Assembly (NCBI GenBank): GCA_021789715.1
Contig: JAJYJE010000071.1
Location: 1 to 5,712 of the forward strand
Direction: 5' to 3'
From: a bacterium
Lineage (GTDB): Bacteria > Patescibacteriota > Doudnabacteria > UBA920
DNA length: 5,712 bases
Below, piece by piece: positions 5,344 through 5,712 of this stretch. The notes below the pieces were generated by a model, which was not told the DNA's origin, did no database searches, and saw only the letters and a list, made by a program, of their open reading frames with translations. The stretch's first letter is position 1; every line of letters starts with the position of its first letter. The translations under genes were made by a program, and so were the position numbers.

Positions 5344-5510
5344 ATTAAAGCCCGTCGACTTAACGTCGCGGGCTCTAATAACTTCTCCCGAAAAAGAGGA
5401 GAACGGGACCGCTGGAAGCGGTCGAATACGAGAAGAAAAAACTAGTAGAGAGTCGCTATTCTGGCTCCGCCAGGGTTAGCAATTCGGTTTTGCCTTCTCA
5501 ACATTTCAGC
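5344..5510 (-). ncRNA. Candidate structured RNA or structured 3' UTR downstream of the RRM gene
   Basis: No convincing ORF here. Helices in plus coordinates: (1) 5430-5441/5488-5499, a closing helix GAGAAG/CTTCTC plus AAAA/TTTT; (2) 5453-5458/5477-5482; (3) CTGGC/GCCAG at 5461-5465/5469-5473, loop TCC, nested in helix 2, itself inside helix 1; (4) GACCGCT/AGCGGTC at 5407-5413/5417-5423, perfect; (5) TTCTCC/GGAGAA at 5383-5388/5398-5403; (6) 5344-5354 plus 5356-5359 with 5365-5368 plus 5369-5379, 15 pairs and one bulged T. Helices 1, 2 and 6 each have an A-C pair that becomes G-U only in a minus-strand RNA; helix 1 also has one true mismatch. It begins right after the RRM stop. It does not resemble tmRNA, RNase P RNA, SRP RNA or 6S RNA. 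Whether it is an independent RNA or part of the RRM mRNA cannot be told. Confidence 0.45.
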
Positions 5511-5712
5511 TTAGTACTGGTCGCGATGACCGTAACCGCCGTTGCCGCGGTCGCCGAAGCTGCGCTTCGGGCGATCCTCGAGCGGGCGGGCTTCCTTGAC
5601 TACCAAGGTGCGGCCGCCGTACTGGCTGTTATTTAACGCGTTCATAGCGGCATCGGCTTCGGCGTCGTTTTCAAATTCGACAAAACCGAAACCGCGGCTG
5701 CGGAGATCGGAA
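5511..5712 (-). CDS. RRM-domain RNA-binding protein, 3' part; 5' end beyond the window
   Basis: The frame is open to the right edge (first full codon at 5711) and ends in TAA at 5511-5513; 66 residues are visible. Residues 6-13, RGFGFVEF, are a textbook RNP1 motif of the RNA recognition motif. They are followed by the expected helix ([11 protein letters not shown]), the [12 protein letters not shown] strand, and a short tail rich in Arg, Gly and Asp. Missing upstream are beta1/RNP2 and the first helix, roughly 35-40 residues if the family length of 80-110 holds. Single-RRM proteins of this type occur in cyanobacteria and in many uncultured bacteria and bind single-stranded RNA in the cytosol, often linked to cold or RNA turnover; the target here is unknown. 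The hairpin-rich sequence directly downstream is a possible cis partner (inference). Confidence 0.9.
   Translation of the reverse strand, partial: SDLRSRGFGFVEFENDAEADAAMNALNNSQYGGRTLVVKEARPLEDRPKRSFGDRGNGGYGHRDQY

Noticed and set aside
5160..5345. 61-codon minus-strand ORF upstream of the VKOR gene
   Set aside because: It crosses a terminator-like hairpin, the VKOR promoter and the 5' hairpin and overlaps the VKOR start; composition is not protein-like.
5430..5450. AAAAAACTAG on the plus strand, resembling the 3' end of a preQ1-I riboswitch
   Set aside because: The upstream GGTTC stem and CCC elements are missing, no gene follows on the plus strand, and the A-run is explained as one side of a local helix.
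1..5712. CRISPR arrays, insertion sequences, tRNA or rRNA genes
   Set aside because: No regularly spaced repeats, transposase motifs, terminal inverted repeats, cloverleaf or rRNA signatures were seen on either strand.

Overview
The window is a compact, gene-dense stretch of bacterial chromosome. It reads with the standard code (stops TAA, TAG and TGA all used), so the TGA-to-Gly recoding of Gracilibacteria/Absconditabacteria is unlikely. Several traits together suggest a member of the Candidate Phyla Radiation (Patescibacteria, Parcubacteria-like): a clearly diverged GMP synthase, an IMP dehydrogenase with no CBS module, a multi-membrane-segment CAP protein, a VKOR-type oxidase, tiny orphan membrane proteins, an RRM protein, and start codons without a Shine-Dalgarno sequence. 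This placement is inference; there is no marker rRNA in the window.

Layout. 1-1247 (+) is the 3' part of guaA, from the end of the glutaminase domain to the stop codon. It converges on guaB (1362-2459, -), with a shared hairpin terminator at 1280-1318. Every other gene is on the minus strand. Read in the direction of transcription from the right edge, these are: a 5'-truncated RRM RNA-binding protein (5511-5712); about 200 nt of hairpin-rich non-coding sequence (5295-5510); a VKOR-family membrane oxidase (4748-5179); a three-helix orphan membrane protein (4373-4690); a 61-63 aa single-helix membrane protein (4121-4312); a 415 aa membrane-anchored CAP/SCP protein (2652-3899); and guaB.

Function. 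guaB and guaA encode the two consecutive steps IMP to XMP to GMP, so the left part of the window is the guanine nucleotide branch. The middle is an envelope block: an exported CAP-domain protein, two small membrane proteins and a disulfide-forming oxidase. Most minus-strand genes seem to have their own promoter. The best are for the CAP gene (4038-4066) and the three-helix protein (4728-4756), both with a perfect TATAAT and a TGn extension.

The least expected material is non-coding. Between the RRM gene and the VKOR gene lies a chain of hairpins whose imperfect pairs, with one exception, are A/C on the plus strand and therefore G-U wobbles in a minus-strand RNA. This suggests a structured 3' UTR or small RNA. 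The CAP gene has a terminator fused to its own promoter and a leader of about 130 nt with a possible attenuator and a Cys-rich upstream ORF.
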